A stretch of 64,000 bases of DNA from Streptomyces plumbidurans. GTDB lineage: Bacteria > Actinomycetota > Actinomycetes > Streptomycetales > Streptomycetaceae. The notes below the pieces were generated by a model. The model saw only the letters and a program-made list of their open reading frames with translations, had not been told where the DNA came from and ran no database searches. Below are positions 30,905 through 39,958 of this stretch, one piece after another. The DNA lies in assembly GCF_019857225.1 (NCBI RefSeq), contig NZ_JAFJSY010000028.1, positions 1 through 64,000 of the forward strand, read 5' to 3'. The position numbers and the translations under genes were made by a program. How positions within the stretch are numbered: the first letter of the stretch is position 1; each line of letters opens with the position of its first letter.

Positions 30905-32530
30905 TCAGTGCGCGCCGGTGCCGGTCAGGGACCGGACCTCCAGTTCGGCGTACTTGCCGGCGTCCGGCTCCTCCTTGGAGAGATAGGTGCCGACGACGCC
31001 CAGCAGGAAGCCGACCGGGATCGAGATGATGCCCGGGTTCTCCAGCGGGAACCAGTGGAAGTCGACGTCGGGGAACATCGACGACTCCTTGCCGGAGACC
31101 ACCGGCGAGAACAGCACCAGGCCGACCGCCGTGATCAGGCCGCCGTAGATCGACCACAGTGCTCCGGAGGTGGTGAACCGCTTCCAGAAGAGGCTGTAGA
31201 GGATGGTCGGCAGGTTGGCGGAGGCGGCGACCGCGAAGGCGAGGGCGACGAGGCCCGCGACGTTCAGATCGCGGGCCAGGGCACCGAGCAGGATGGAGAC
31301 CGCGCCGATGCCGACCGTGGCCAGCCGGGCCGCGCGCACCTCGTCCTTCTCGCTCGCCCGGCCCTTCTTGATGACGTTCGCGTAGATGTCGTGGGCGAAC
31401 GACGAGGACGAGGCCAGGGTCAGGCCGGCGACGACCGCGAGGATGGTGGCGAAGGCGACCGCGGAGATGGAGGCGAGCAGGATGGCGCCCCAGTCGGAGT
31501 CGACGCCACCCAGATGCAGCGCCAGCAGCGGCGCGGCGGTGTTGCCCGCCTTGTTGGAGGCGATGATCTCGTCGGGCTTGATGAGCGCGGCGGCGCCGAA
31601 GCCCAGCGCGAGCGTCATCAGGTAGAAGGCGCCGATGAGGCCGATGGCCCAGTTCACGGACTTACGGGCGGCCTTGGCCGTGGGCACGGTGTAGAAGCGG
31701 ATCAGGATGTGCGGCAGGCCCGCGGTGCCCAGGACCAGGGCGATGCCCAGGGAGATGAAGTCCAGCTTGGACGTCGAGGTCAGGCCGTACTTCAGGCCGG
31801 GCTCCAGGAAGGCCGAGCCCTTGCCGCTGTTGTCGGCGGCCGAGCCGAGCAGGTCGGAGATGTTGAAGTCGAACTTCAGCAGCACCAGGAAGGTCAGCAG
31901 GATGGCGCCGACGATCAGCAGTACGGCCTTGACCATCTGGACCCAGGTGGTGCCCTTCATGCCGCCGATGGTGACGTACACGATCATCAGGACGCCGACG
32001 AGCGCGACGATGCCGATCTTGCCGCCGTCGCTGGTGATGCCGAGCAGCAGCGAGACCAGGACGCCGGCGCCCGCCATCTGCGCGAGCAGGTAGAAGATCG
32101 ACACGACGATGGTGGAGGTGCCGGCCGCGGTGCGGACCGGGCGCTGGCGCATCCGGTAGGCGAGGACGTCGCCCATCGTGTACCGGCCGGAGTTGCGCAG
32201 CGGTTCGGCGACCAGGAGCAGGGCCACGAGCCAGGCGACCAGGAAGCCGATGGAGTACAGGAAGCCGTCGTACCCGGCGAGGGCGATGGCGCCCGCGATG
32301 CCGAGGAAGGATGCCGCGGACATGTAGTCGCCGGAGACGGCGAGGCCGTTCTGGAAGGCGGTGAACTGCCGTCCGCCGGCGTAGAAGTCGGCGGCGTTCT
32401 TGGTCTGGCGGCCGGCCCACACCGTGATGACGAGGGTGGCGGCGACGAAGATTGAGAACAGGGTGATGATCAGCGGCCGGTGCTCACTCGCCTCTCCGGC
32501 CGCGAGCAGGGTGGTCTGTACGGGGCTCAT
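30905..32530 (-). CDS. Sodium:solute (acetate/monocarboxylate) symporter, ActP-like
   Basis: A 541-residue member of the sodium:solute symporter family with about 13 membrane segments. NAADFYAGGRQFTAFQNGLA followed by SGDYMSAASFLG is the typical family start for ActP/MctC-like carriers. It starts at ATG 32530, overlapping the stop of the DUF485 gene by four bases. The yjcH(DUF485)-actP pair is the classical acetate uptake unit in proteobacteria, so a monocarboxylate such as acetate, propionate or pyruvate is the likely cargo. Confidence 0.92.
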   Translation of the reverse strand: MSPVQTTLLAAGEASEHRPLIITLFSIFVAATLVITVWAGRQTKNAADFYAGGRQFTAFQNGLAVSGDYMSAASFLGIAGAIALAGYDGFLYSIGFLVAWLVALLLVAEPLRNSGRYTMGDVLAYRMRQRPVRTAAGTSTIVVSIFYLLAQMAGAGVLVSLLLGITSDGGKIGIVALVGVLMIVYVTIGGMKGTTWVQMVKAVLLIVGAILLTFLVLLKFDFNISDLLGSAADNSGKGSAFLEPGLKYGLTSTSKLDFISLGIALVLGTAGLPHILIRFYTVPTAKAARKSVNWAIGLIGAFYLMTLALGFGAAALIKPDEIIASNKAGNTAAPLLALHLGGVDSDWGAILLASISAVAFATILAVVAGLTLASSSSFAHDIYANVIKKGRASEKDEVRAARLATVGIGAVSILLGALARDLNVAGLVALAFAVAASANLPTILYSLFWKRFTTSGALWSIYGGLITAVGLVLFSPVVSGKESSMFPDVDFHWFPLENPGIISIPVGFLLGVVGTYLSKEEPDAGKYAELEVRSLTGTGAH

Positions 32531-32883
32531 GCGCCGCCCTCCATACGGGACTTGATGGCCTCGGCCTTGGGGTCGAGCTTCGCGGCGGCGTGCCGCGAGT
32601 ACCACCAGGCGATGAGGAACGTGGTCAGGAACTGGGCCAGGCCCAGCGCCAGGGCGACGTTGATGTTGCCGAACAGCTCGGTGCCCATGAAGTCGCCCGC
32701 GTAGTTCGACAGCAGGACGTAGAGCAGGTACCAGGCGATGAAGGCGATGGTCAGCGGGAAGGCGAAGGAGCGGTGGGAGCGGCGCAGTTCACCGAACTCC
32801 GCGCTCTCCTGCTCAGCGACGAACTCCTCGGTGGAAGGAAGTCGGGCTTGGGTTTTCGAGGGGGGCGGTGTCTCGGTGGCCAC
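32527..32883 (-). CDS. DUF485 membrane protein, symporter partner
   Basis: A 118-residue protein starting at GTG 32883 with AGGAG upstream. A cytoplasmic N-terminal part (LPSTEEFVAEQESAEFGELR) precedes RSHRSFAFPLTIAFIAWYLL and a second span (NVALALGLAQFLTTFLIAWW), the YjcH/DUF485 arrangement. The stop overlaps the symporter start (ATGA), so the two are made together. The precise role is unproven; it is thought to support the symporter. Confidence 0.9.
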   Translation of the reverse strand: MATETPPPSKTQARLPSTEEFVAEQESAEFGELRRSHRSFAFPLTIAFIAWYLLYVLLSNYAGDFMGTELFGNINVALALGLAQFLTTFLIAWWYSRHAAAKLDPKAEAIKSRMEGGA

Positions 32884-33136
32884 GGAATCTCCTCGCGGTG
32901 CGGATGCAGTGGTGACGGGGATCGGGGGCGGCTGTCCTGCTGCTCCCTGCTCAACGTCACGGCGCCACGCAAAGGGGGGTTCAACTGACTTGACCAGTTT
33001 CCGAACTCTCCTTGGGCAGCTCATTGCTGAGCGGTGACGTCGGGGGTTAGGTTCTGGCCTGCACCACCCGTCATGTACCTGCCCGAGCGCCACCGTGTCT
33101 CGGGCGGGTTTCGTTTCCGGATGATGTGGAGATCCC

Positions 33137-34666
33137 ATGGCTCATCTGCGTTCCAGACGCCGTCTCGCCCTCGCCGTGCCCGTCGCGCTGTCCCTGACGG
33201 CCTCGCTCGGATTCCTGCCGGCGGCCGCGCAGGCCGCCCCGCGCGCGGAGTCCGCCGCACAGACGACCGAGGCGGGGACCTACGCGTATCTCGTCAACAC
33301 CAGGACAGACCACCACACGATCACGTCGGTGGAGAAGGCGATCGCCGCGAACGGCGGCAGCGTCGTGGCCTCGTACGACAGGATCGGCGTCGTCGTGGCC
33401 CGTTCGGCGAACCCCGGATTCGCCGCCGAGATACGGAAGGTACGCGGCGTGCAGTCGGCGGGTGCCTCCCGCACCTCGCCGGTGACCGCGGCGGGAACGA
33501 CGGACGAGGGAGCGGTCCAGTACCTCTCCGAGGCCCAGGCCGCGAAGGTCGCGAAGGGCTCGGCGGCCGGCCAGGAGCCGCTGGAGGCCGACCAGTGGGA
33601 CCTCAGGGCGATCGGGGCCGACAAGGCCGCCCGGATCGACCCCGGCAGCCGGAAGGTGACCGTCGGCGTCATCGACACCGGCGTGGACGACACCCACCCG
33701 GACATCGCGCCCAACTTCTCCGCCTCGCAGTCCGCGAACTGCGTGAGCGGCAAGGCCGACACGACGTACGGCGCATGGCGGCCGGTGAACGACGGCAACC
33801 ACTACCACGGCACGCATGTGGCGGGCGAGATCGCCGCGGCCCGCAACGGCATAGGTGTCGCGGGCGTCGCCCCCGGCGTGAAGGTCGCGAGCATCACCGT
33901 GGCGCAGCCGGACGCGAGTTCGCTGTTCTACCCCGAAAGCGTCGTGTGCGCCTTCGTGTTCGCCGCCGACCACGGCATCGAGGTCACCAACAACAGCTAT
34001 TACGTTGACCCGTGGCTGTACAACTGCATGGACGACCCTGATCAACGTGCCATCGTCGATGCGGTCAACAGGGCCCAGTTGTACGCCCAGCGCAAGGGCA
34101 CGCTCAATGTGGCCTCGGCGGGCAACTCCAACGACGACCTCGACTCGCACGCCCTCACCGACGCCTCCAGCCCGGACGACGGGACGCCGGTGACGCGTAC
34201 GGTCGACCCGCACAAGTGCTACGACGTGCCGACCCAGCTGCCGGGTGTCGTCACGGTCAGCGCGACGGGCTTCACGAGCGCCAAGTCGTACTACTCCAGT
34301 TACGGCGAGGGCGTCATCGACGTCGCGGGGCCCGGCGGCGACGCCCGCGTCGCGGCGGACACCCCGTCCAAGAACGGCCGCATCCTCTCCACGCTGCCGA
34401 ACAACGAGTACGGCTTCCTCCAGGGCACGTCGATGGCCTCGCCGCACGTCGCCGCAGTCGCCGCGCTGCTGAAGTCGACGCACCCGCACGCGTCGCCGGC
34501 CCGTCTGCAGGCGCTGCTCAAGGCGGAGGCCGACAACCCGGGCTGCCCGACGGACCCGTACGACACCGACGGTGACGGCGTGGTCGACGCGACCTGCGTG
34601 GGCGGCAAGCACGTCAACGGCTTCTACGGGTACGGCATCGTCGACGCGCTGCGCGCGGTGAAGTAG
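33137..34666 (+). CDS. Secreted subtilisin-like serine protease (S8)
   Basis: A 509-residue preproenzyme. Signal peptide 1-33 (LALAVPVALSLTASLGFLPA, AQA cleavage), an I9-like propeptide (about 45-140; YLVNTRTDHHTITSVEKAI) and the S8 domain. Catalytic residues: D180 in VGVIDTGVDDTHPD, H224 in HGTHVAG, oxyanion N330 in ASAGN and S432 in GTSMASPH. It ends HVNGFYGYGIVDALRAVK without an extra C-terminal domain, so the mature enzyme is released rather than anchored. Extracellular protein degradation is expected. The 253-bp upstream gap holds the promoter; a terminator follows. Confidence 0.94.
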   Translation: MAHLRSRRRLALAVPVALSLTASLGFLPAAAQAAPRAESAAQTTEAGTYAYLVNTRTDHHTITSVEKAIAANGGSVVASYDRIGVVVARSANPGFAAEIRKVRGVQSAGASRTSPVTAAGTTDEGAVQYLSEAQAAKVAKGSAAGQEPLEADQWDLRAIGADKAARIDPGSRKVTVGVIDTGVDDTHPDIAPNFSASQSANCVSGKADTTYGAWRPVNDGNHYHGTHVAGEIAAARNGIGVAGVAPGVKVASITVAQPDASSLFYPESVVCAFVFAADHGIEVTNNSYYVDPWLYNCMDDPDQRAIVDAVNRAQLYAQRKGTLNVASAGNSNDDLDSHALTDASSPDDGTPVTRTVDPHKCYDVPTQLPGVVTVSATGFTSAKSYYSSYGEGVIDVAGPGGDARVAADTPSKNGRILSTLPNNEYGFLQGTSMASPHVAAVAALLKSTHPHASPARLQALLKAEADNPGCPTDPYDTDGDGVVDATCVGGKHVNGFYGYGIVDALRAVK

Positions 34667-34682
34667 AACCCTGCCGCCGCGA

Positions 34683-34720
34683 GGAGGGGCCGGACGGACC
34701 GCCGTCCGGCCCCTCCTTCT
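34683..34720 (+). terminator. Terminator after the S8 protease gene
   Basis: A perfect 15-bp stem, GGAGGGGCCGGACGG (34683-34697) with CCGTCCGGCCCCTCC (34702-34716), then TTCT. Confidence 0.87.
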
Positions 34721-34737
34721 GCATGCGTGGGGCAATA

Positions 34738-34754
34738 TATTGATTGAATCAATA
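34738..34754. promoter_or_regulatory. 17-bp palindrome TATTGATTGAATCAATA before the CoA-transferase gene
   Basis: TATTGATT-G-AATCAATA is a perfect inverted repeat of A/T-rich words in a G/C-rich region. It ends 15 bp before the ATG at 34770 and overlaps a possible -10 box (CAATATAT). Palindromes of this length are typical operators for TetR-type repressors. No TetR gene is adjacent; the next genes do not include a regulator. Confidence 0.65.
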
Positions 34755-34769
34755 ATGCATAGTGCTGTC

Positions 34770-36173
34770 ATGACGGGTATCACGACAGACATCAACACTG
34801 CATGGAGGGAACTGGGCGGCGATCCCGCCCTGCTCTCGCGCGTCTCCACCGTCGCGCGCCGGAGCGCGCTCGAAGCGCGCCTTCCCGTAGGGGAGTTGGC
34901 GCGCGCCTGCGTCGGAGCGTGCGCGCTGGCCGCCGCCGAGCTCGGGGCGCGGCGGGGCGGGCTCGCGGAGGTGCCCGGCGTACTCGTGGACGACGGGGCC
35001 GTGGCCACGGCCTTCCACAGCGAGCGGCATCTGACGGTCGACGGGCGGGCGCCGGTCAACTTCGCGCCGTTGTCGCGGTTCTGGCGCACGGCGGACGGCT
35101 GGGTGCGGACGCACGCGAACTATCCGCACCACCGCGCACGGCTGCTGGACGCGCTGGGCGTGCCCGATGACGTGGACGCCGTCGAGGCAGCGCTCGCGCG
35201 GCGGAGTTCGGCCGAGATCGAGGAGGCCGTGTACGCCGCCGGAGGTCTTGCCGTCGCGCTGCGGACGCCGAAGGAGTGGGCCGCGCACGAGCAGGCGGTC
35301 GCGGTGGCGGCGCGGCCCCTGGTGGAGCGCGAGCGGCTGGACACCGCGCACGCGCGCGTGCTCCCGCCGCTCGACGGCTCTCCCCTGCTGCCCGCCGAAG
35401 GGCTCAGGGTCCTCGACCTGACCCGCGTCCTCGCCGGTCCCGTCGCCACCCGCACGCTCGCCCTGCTGGGCGCGGACGTACTGCGCGTGGATCCGCCGCA
35501 GCTGCCCGAACTGCCCGACCAGCACGCCGACACGGGGTTCGGGAAGCGGTCGGCGACCCTCGACCTGACGTCCGACCGGCGCACCTTCGAGGAGCTGCTC
35601 GCGGCGGCGGACGTGGTCGTCACCGGCTACCGCCCGGGCGCCCTTGACCGCTTCGGGCTGTCGCCGCGGGCCCTCGCCGAACGGCGGCCCGGGGTGGTCG
35701 TGGCCCAGGTGTCGGCGTGGGGCGCGTACGGGCCGTGGGGTGACCGGCGGGGCTTCGACAGCCTGGTACAGGTGGCCTCGGGGATCGCCGCCGTCGAGGG
35801 TTCCGCGGAACAGCCGGGTGCGCTGCCCGCGCAGGCGCTCGACCACGGGACGGGCTATCTGCTGGCGGCCGCCGTGCTGCGCGCGCTCACCGAGCAGTCC
35901 TACGACGGCGGCAGCCGGTCCGTACGGCTGGCGTTGGCGCGGACGGCGGAGTGGCTCGTGCACGGCATCGAGGCCGGCGATGCGGAGGACGACACCTACG
36001 ACGCGTACGAGGTGTACGAGGTGTACGAGGGGCCCGGGCCCTGGCTCGCCGAGACCGGCAGCGCCCTGGGCCGGCTGCGGTACGCCCTGCCGCCGGTGTC
36101 CTTCGCGGGCGGTCCCGCGGGCTGGGCGCGGCCGCCGGTGCCGTGGGGGTCGCAGCCCGCGCGCTGGGTCTGA
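34770..36173 (+). CDS. CaiB/BaiF family CoA transferase
   Basis: A 467-residue class III CoA transferase. After an N-terminal region (to ~205) the core begins with LRVLDLTRVLAGPVATRTLA; GFGKRSATLDL, VVTGYRPGALDRFGLSP and WGDRRGFDSLVQVASGIAA follow. These enzymes move CoA between carboxylic acids. A short acidic Tyr/Glu repeat (DAYEVYEVYEGPGP) from three TACGAGGTG units at about 36005 sits near the C terminus. The start is uncertain: ATG 34755 or TTG 34740 are also in frame, but both overlap the palindrome; no ribosome-binding site is clear, so a leaderless or near-leaderless mRNA is possible. Confidence 0.85.
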   Translation: MTGITTDINTAWRELGGDPALLSRVSTVARRSALEARLPVGELARACVGACALAAAELGARRGGLAEVPGVLVDDGAVATAFHSERHLTVDGRAPVNFAPLSRFWRTADGWVRTHANYPHHRARLLDALGVPDDVDAVEAALARRSSAEIEEAVYAAGGLAVALRTPKEWAAHEQAVAVAARPLVERERLDTAHARVLPPLDGSPLLPAEGLRVLDLTRVLAGPVATRTLALLGADVLRVDPPQLPELPDQHADTGFGKRSATLDLTSDRRTFEELLAAADVVVTGYRPGALDRFGLSPRALAERRPGVVVAQVSAWGAYGPWGDRRGFDSLVQVASGIAAVEGSAEQPGALPAQALDHGTGYLLAAAVLRALTEQSYDGGSRSVRLALARTAEWLVHGIEAGDAEDDTYDAYEVYEVYEGPGPWLAETGSALGRLRYALPPVSFAGGPAGWARPPVPWGSQPARWV

Positions 36174-36273
36174 ATCGCGGGGCGACCGAAAACGTACCCA
36201 TGGGCGGAATACCGCACCGCCAGTTGTTCTACTTCACTTGCCCGGTTCTGCGACGGTTGGTGAAGATCTTGAG

Positions 36274-37284
36274 GTGACGTTGTCCAGACCCACGGCCGAC
36301 GCGGCCGACACGAGCGGGCCGATACGGCGTCCCGGTGTCCGCCGGGCCGTGGCCGTCCTCGTCCTGGTGGCCCTGGCGGCGCTGATACCGCTGCTCGGCC
36401 CGTCCGCCGCGCTGCACGGCACCGGCGAGGCCGCCGCACCCGGCGTCGGCGGCATCGCGCTGCTGCGGGCGGTGCTGTTCGCCGCCCTGTGCGTCCCGGT
36501 GGGCGAGCAGTTCGTGCACCGTCTGGCCCGTGCGCTGCCCGGTGCTCCCGCGTCCGAACTGCCGCGCAGCTGGGCCCCGTACGCGGCCGGCGCCGGTGTC
36601 CTCGCCGCGCTGGGGCTGGCGTCTGTGGTGTCCACCGGCAACCTGGTGCCGCACAGCCTCGCCCAGATCGACGTAGGGGGTCTGTACGACTCCCGGGACG
36701 GCAAGCTGGCCCTGGTGGAGGTCAACGCCTTCCTCGTGGCGGGCCTGTGCGCCCGCTCGCGCCGCCCCGCGACCCAACTCTGGCCGCTGGCCGCGGTGAT
36801 CGTGGCGGAGACCCTGCGCGCGCATCCCACGACCGAGCACCACCCGCTCCTCGGGTCCGGTCTGACGCTGGTGCACCTGACGTGCGCGACGCTGTGGGCG
36901 GGCGGTCTGCTGCACGTGCTGCGGACGCTGCGCGGCTGGGGTCCCGTGGCGGCGGGCCCGGCCCTGCTGGGGCTCTACGCGCGCGTGGCGGCCGTACTGC
37001 TCGCTCTCATCACCGCGACCGGGGTGTGGAGTTCGCTGCGCCGCATGCCCTCGCACACGATCCTCGACCAGCTGACGACGACGGCGTACGGACGCGCGCT
37101 GCTCGCCAAGGTGATCCTCGTGGCCGGCGTCGCCGTGCTCGCCCTGTGGGCGCGGATCCGGCTGAGCCGCGCCGCCGATCCCCTCACCGCCTGCTCCCCC
37201 GCGCGCGCGGAGGTCGCCGTCCTGGGGGTCGTGGTCGCGGTGTCGGGGCTGCTGACGGCGCTGCCGCTGCCCATCCGGTGGTGA
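36274..37284 (+). CDS. CopD family membrane protein
   Basis: A 336-residue protein with about eight membrane segments (VRRAVAVLVLVALAALIPLL; VTLVHLTCATLWAGGLLHVL region; VAAVLLALITATGVWSSLRR). The pattern His-x-x-x-x-x-WAGGLLHVL and the following LYARVAAVLLALITATGV match the copper resistance D domain, which is linked to copper import. A CopC domain is not fused or adjacent. GTG 36274 is taken as start; GAAGATCTTGAG lies just upstream. Substrate and direction are inferred from the family only. Confidence 0.8.
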   Translation: MTLSRPTADAADTSGPIRRPGVRRAVAVLVLVALAALIPLLGPSAALHGTGEAAAPGVGGIALLRAVLFAALCVPVGEQFVHRLARALPGAPASELPRSWAPYAAGAGVLAALGLASVVSTGNLVPHSLAQIDVGGLYDSRDGKLALVEVNAFLVAGLCARSRRPATQLWPLAAVIVAETLRAHPTTEHHPLLGSGLTLVHLTCATLWAGGLLHVLRTLRGWGPVAAGPALLGLYARVAAVLLALITATGVWSSLRRMPSHTILDQLTTTAYGRALLAKVILVAGVAVLALWARIRLSRAADPLTACSPARAEVAVLGVVVAVSGLLTALPLPIRW

Positions 37285-37317
37285 ACGTGAGGGCGGTGAA
37301 CATCCGCGCGGTGCACG

Positions 37318-38361
37318 TCAGTTGGTCACCAGCACCTTGAGCGCGGACCGCTCGTCCATCGCCTTGTAGCCGTCGGGCACACCCTCGAGACCGACCGTCA
37401 TGTCGAAGACCGGCGAGGCGTCGACGCTGCCGTCCAGGACGTCGGGCAGCAGCTCGGGGATGTAGGCTCGGACGGGTGCGACGCCGCCGCGCAGCGCGAT
37501 GTTCCGGTCGAACATGACGCCGAGGTCGAGCCCGGTGCCGCTGCCGTGCGGCACGCCGACGTAGCCGATCGCGCCGCCGTCGCGGGTGATGTCGACCGCC
37601 GTGCGCATGGACTGCTCGGTGCCGACGGCCTCGATCACGGCGTGCGCGCCCTGGCCGCGGGTGAGTTCGCGCACGGCCTCGACGGCCGCGTCGCCGCGTT
37701 CGGCGACGACGTCGGTGGCGCCGAAGCGGCGCGCGATGTCCGTGCGGACCTGGTGGCGGCCGAGCGCGATGATCCGCTCGGCGCCGAGCCGACGGGCGGC
37801 GAGCACCGCGCACAGGCCGACGGCTCCGTCGCCGACGACCGCGACGGTGGCTCCCGGGCGCACGCCCGCGCCGAGGGCGGCGTGATGGCCGGTGCCGAGG
37901 ACGTCGGAGAGGGTCAGCAGGGAGGACAGCAGACGCTCGTCGGAGGCGGCCTCCTTGGGGAGCTGTACGAGGGTGCCGTCGGCGAACGGCACCCGGACGG
38001 CCTCCCCCTGGCCGCCGTCGTAGCCGACCGAGCCCCAGAAGCCGCCGTGCTCGCAGGAGGTGGTCAGGCCCTCGCGGCAGTAGTCGCATACGCCGTCGGA
38101 CCACATGAAGGGCGCGACGACCAGGTCACCGCGGCGCACGGTGCGCACGTCGGAACCGGTCTCCTCCACGAGCCCGAGGAACTCGTGCCCGATCCGCTGC
38201 CCCGGCTGCCGCTCCGACTCGCCCCGGTACGCCCACAGGTCGCTGCCGCAGATGCAGGCGCGCAGCACTCGCACCACGGCGTCGGTGGGCAGCTGCGCCA
38301 CCGGCGCGGGCACGTTCTCCACGCGCATGTCGTACGGGGCGTGAATCGTGGTGGCGCGCAT
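37318..38361 (-). CDS. Zinc-dependent alcohol dehydrogenase (MDR family)
   Basis: A 347-residue medium-chain dehydrogenase. The GroES-like part has catalytic-zinc Cys in RACICGSDLW and the His/Glu in GHEFLGLVEE. A reduced structural zinc site with three Cys appears as GVCDYCREGLTTSCEHG. The NAD(P) fold follows (VAVVGDGAVGLCAVLAARRL; VIEAVGTEQSM). It ends SALKVLVTN. The substrate cannot be told; the family includes alcohol, sorbitol and glutathione-independent formaldehyde dehydrogenases. ATG 38361 with GAAGGA upstream. Confidence 0.9.
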   Translation of the reverse strand: MRATTIHAPYDMRVENVPAPVAQLPTDAVVRVLRACICGSDLWAYRGESERQPGQRIGHEFLGLVEETGSDVRTVRRGDLVVAPFMWSDGVCDYCREGLTTSCEHGGFWGSVGYDGGQGEAVRVPFADGTLVQLPKEAASDERLLSSLLTLSDVLGTGHHAALGAGVRPGATVAVVGDGAVGLCAVLAARRLGAERIIALGRHQVRTDIARRFGATDVVAERGDAAVEAVRELTRGQGAHAVIEAVGTEQSMRTAVDITRDGGAIGYVGVPHGSGTGLDLGVMFDRNIALRGGVAPVRAYIPELLPDVLDGSVDASPVFDMTVGLEGVPDGYKAMDERSALKVLVTN

Positions 38362-38631
38362 GTCGAGGATCCTTCTCGTGCCGGTCCGTGAGCGCGCCCG
38401 GAGGTGCCGAGCGCATTTCACGGTACGCCGCACCTGGTGGGGGGCGCTCGCCGAGAGCGCCCGGAACAGCGCAAACGCCACCCCGGGGACGGCACACCGT
38501 CGCTCTCCCCGCAACGGGGGCCCATTGCCGCGGACGTAGACATTCAGGTCATTCTCGGCGTCCCAACAGAGCGGCGTGCAGGGGTACCTGACGGTCAGGA
38601 GTGTCAGTGGCGGCCCGTATCCTCAAGGACC

Positions 38632-39612
38632 ATGCTCGAAGACCGTACGACCGCAGCGTCCTCCCCCACTGCGTGGCCGGCCGCGTATCCGCAGGGGTAC
38701 GCGGTCGTTGACGTGGAGACCACCGGCCTGGCCCGGGACGACCGGATAATCTCCGCGGCCGTGTATCGCCTGGACGCGCGCGGTGAGGTCGAGGACCACT
38801 GGTACACGCTGGTCAATCCGGAGCGGGATCCGGGGCCGGTGTGGATCCACGGGCTGACGAGCGAGGTGCTCGAGGGTGCACCCCTCTTCCAGGACATCGC
38901 CGAGGAGTTCGCCTCCCGGCTGGAGGGCCGTGTGCTCGTCGCGCACAACGCGGTGTTCGACTGGCAGATGATCGCGCGCGAGTACGCGCGCGCGAGGCGG
39001 GAGCCACCGGTGCGGCAGCGGCTGTGCACGATCGCGCTCTCCAAGGAGCTGGGCCTGCCGCTGCCCAATCACAAGCTGGAGTCGCTGGCCGCCCATTTCG
39101 GTGTCGTGCAGCAGCGCGCGCACCACGCGCTGGACGACGCGCGCGTGCTGGCGGAGGCGTTCCGCCCGAGCCTCGCGGCCGCTGCGGCGGGGGGCGTACG
39201 GCTGCCGCTGCTGGAGTGCCGTCCGCTGACGGAGTGGACCGACAGCCCCGTGCCGCGCCAGTCCGGCGGCTACGGCGGCTATCGGCCGACCAGTTGGCGT
39301 CCCTCCCGCAAGAGGCCCGTTTGCCCGTACCCCAACCCGGGGCGCTACGAGGACGGCAAACCGCTCAAGCAGGGCATGCGGATCGCCTTCTCCGGGGACA
39401 CCTCGGTCGAGCGGGAGCTGCTGGAGGACCGCGCGGTCGAGGCCGGGCTGCATGTCGCGACGAGCCTGTCCCGGCTGACCAGCCTGCTCGTCACGAACGA
39501 CCCGGACTCGGGCACCTCGAAGGTGGTCAAGGCCAAGCAGTACGGGACACCGGTGGTGGACGAGGCCGCGTTCGGCCAGCTGCTGCGGGACGTGGAGCCC
39601 GCGGACGGGTGA
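38632..39612 (+). CDS. DEDDh 3'-5' exonuclease with C-terminal BRCT-like domain
   Basis: A 326-residue protein. The exonuclease domain (about 20-185) shows ExoI YAVVDVETTGL with the D-x-E pair, ExoII VAHNAVFDWQMI and ExoIII HHALDDARVLAEAF (H-x4-D), the DnaQ/epsilon-type active site. The C-terminal ~90 residues (GMRIAFSGDTSVERELLEDR; SRLTSLLVTNDPDSGTSKV) look like a BRCT fold, as in NAD-dependent ligases. The combination suggests DNA repair or processing rather than replication proofreading. ATG 38632 follows AAGGA. Confidence 0.9.
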   Translation: MLEDRTTAASSPTAWPAAYPQGYAVVDVETTGLARDDRIISAAVYRLDARGEVEDHWYTLVNPERDPGPVWIHGLTSEVLEGAPLFQDIAEEFASRLEGRVLVAHNAVFDWQMIAREYARARREPPVRQRLCTIALSKELGLPLPNHKLESLAAHFGVVQQRAHHALDDARVLAEAFRPSLAAAAAGGVRLPLLECRPLTEWTDSPVPRQSGGYGGYRPTSWRPSRKRPVCPYPNPGRYEDGKPLKQGMRIAFSGDTSVERELLEDRAVEAGLHVATSLSRLTSLLVTNDPDSGTSKVVKAKQYGTPVVDEAAFGQLLRDVEPADG

Positions 39613-39675
39613 TTGCCGAGCGACTCGCCCGGCGCCCGCTCGCCCGCACCACGGCGAGGGCTCACCCTGTGGCGC

Positions 39676-39909
39676 ATGGCGACCTGTGAAGTTTGTGGCA
39701 ATGACTACGGAATGTCCTTCGAGGTGCACGCGCAGGGCGCGGTGCACGTCTTCGACTGCTTCTCCTGTGCGATCCACCGCATGGCACCCGTGTGCGAGCA
39801 CTGCCGTGTGCAGATCATCGGGCAGGGCGTGGAGGTCGACGGGCAGTGGTACTGCGGCGCGCACTGCGCCCGCGCGGAGGGCAAGGCGGGGATCGTCGAC
39901 AGGGTGTAA
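39676..39909 (+). CDS. Small zinc-ribbon/LIM-like protein
   Basis: A 77-residue protein dominated by metal ligands: CEVCGNDYG at the N terminus, VFDCFSCAIHRM, VCEHCRV and WYCGAHCAR, giving four Cys/His pairs enough for two zinc sites. It resembles small prokaryotic zinc-ribbon or metallothionein-like proteins. It follows the exonuclease gene by 63 bp and precedes the SURF1 gene. Function unknown; DNA/RNA binding or metal buffering are options. Confidence 0.8.
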   Translation: MATCEVCGNDYGMSFEVHAQGAVHVFDCFSCAIHRMAPVCEHCRVQIIGQGVEVDGQWYCGAHCARAEGKAGIVDRV

Positions 39910-39958
39910 CCCGCCACCCGCCTGATGGCACCCCGCGACCGAGTTGTACGGTCGTGGG

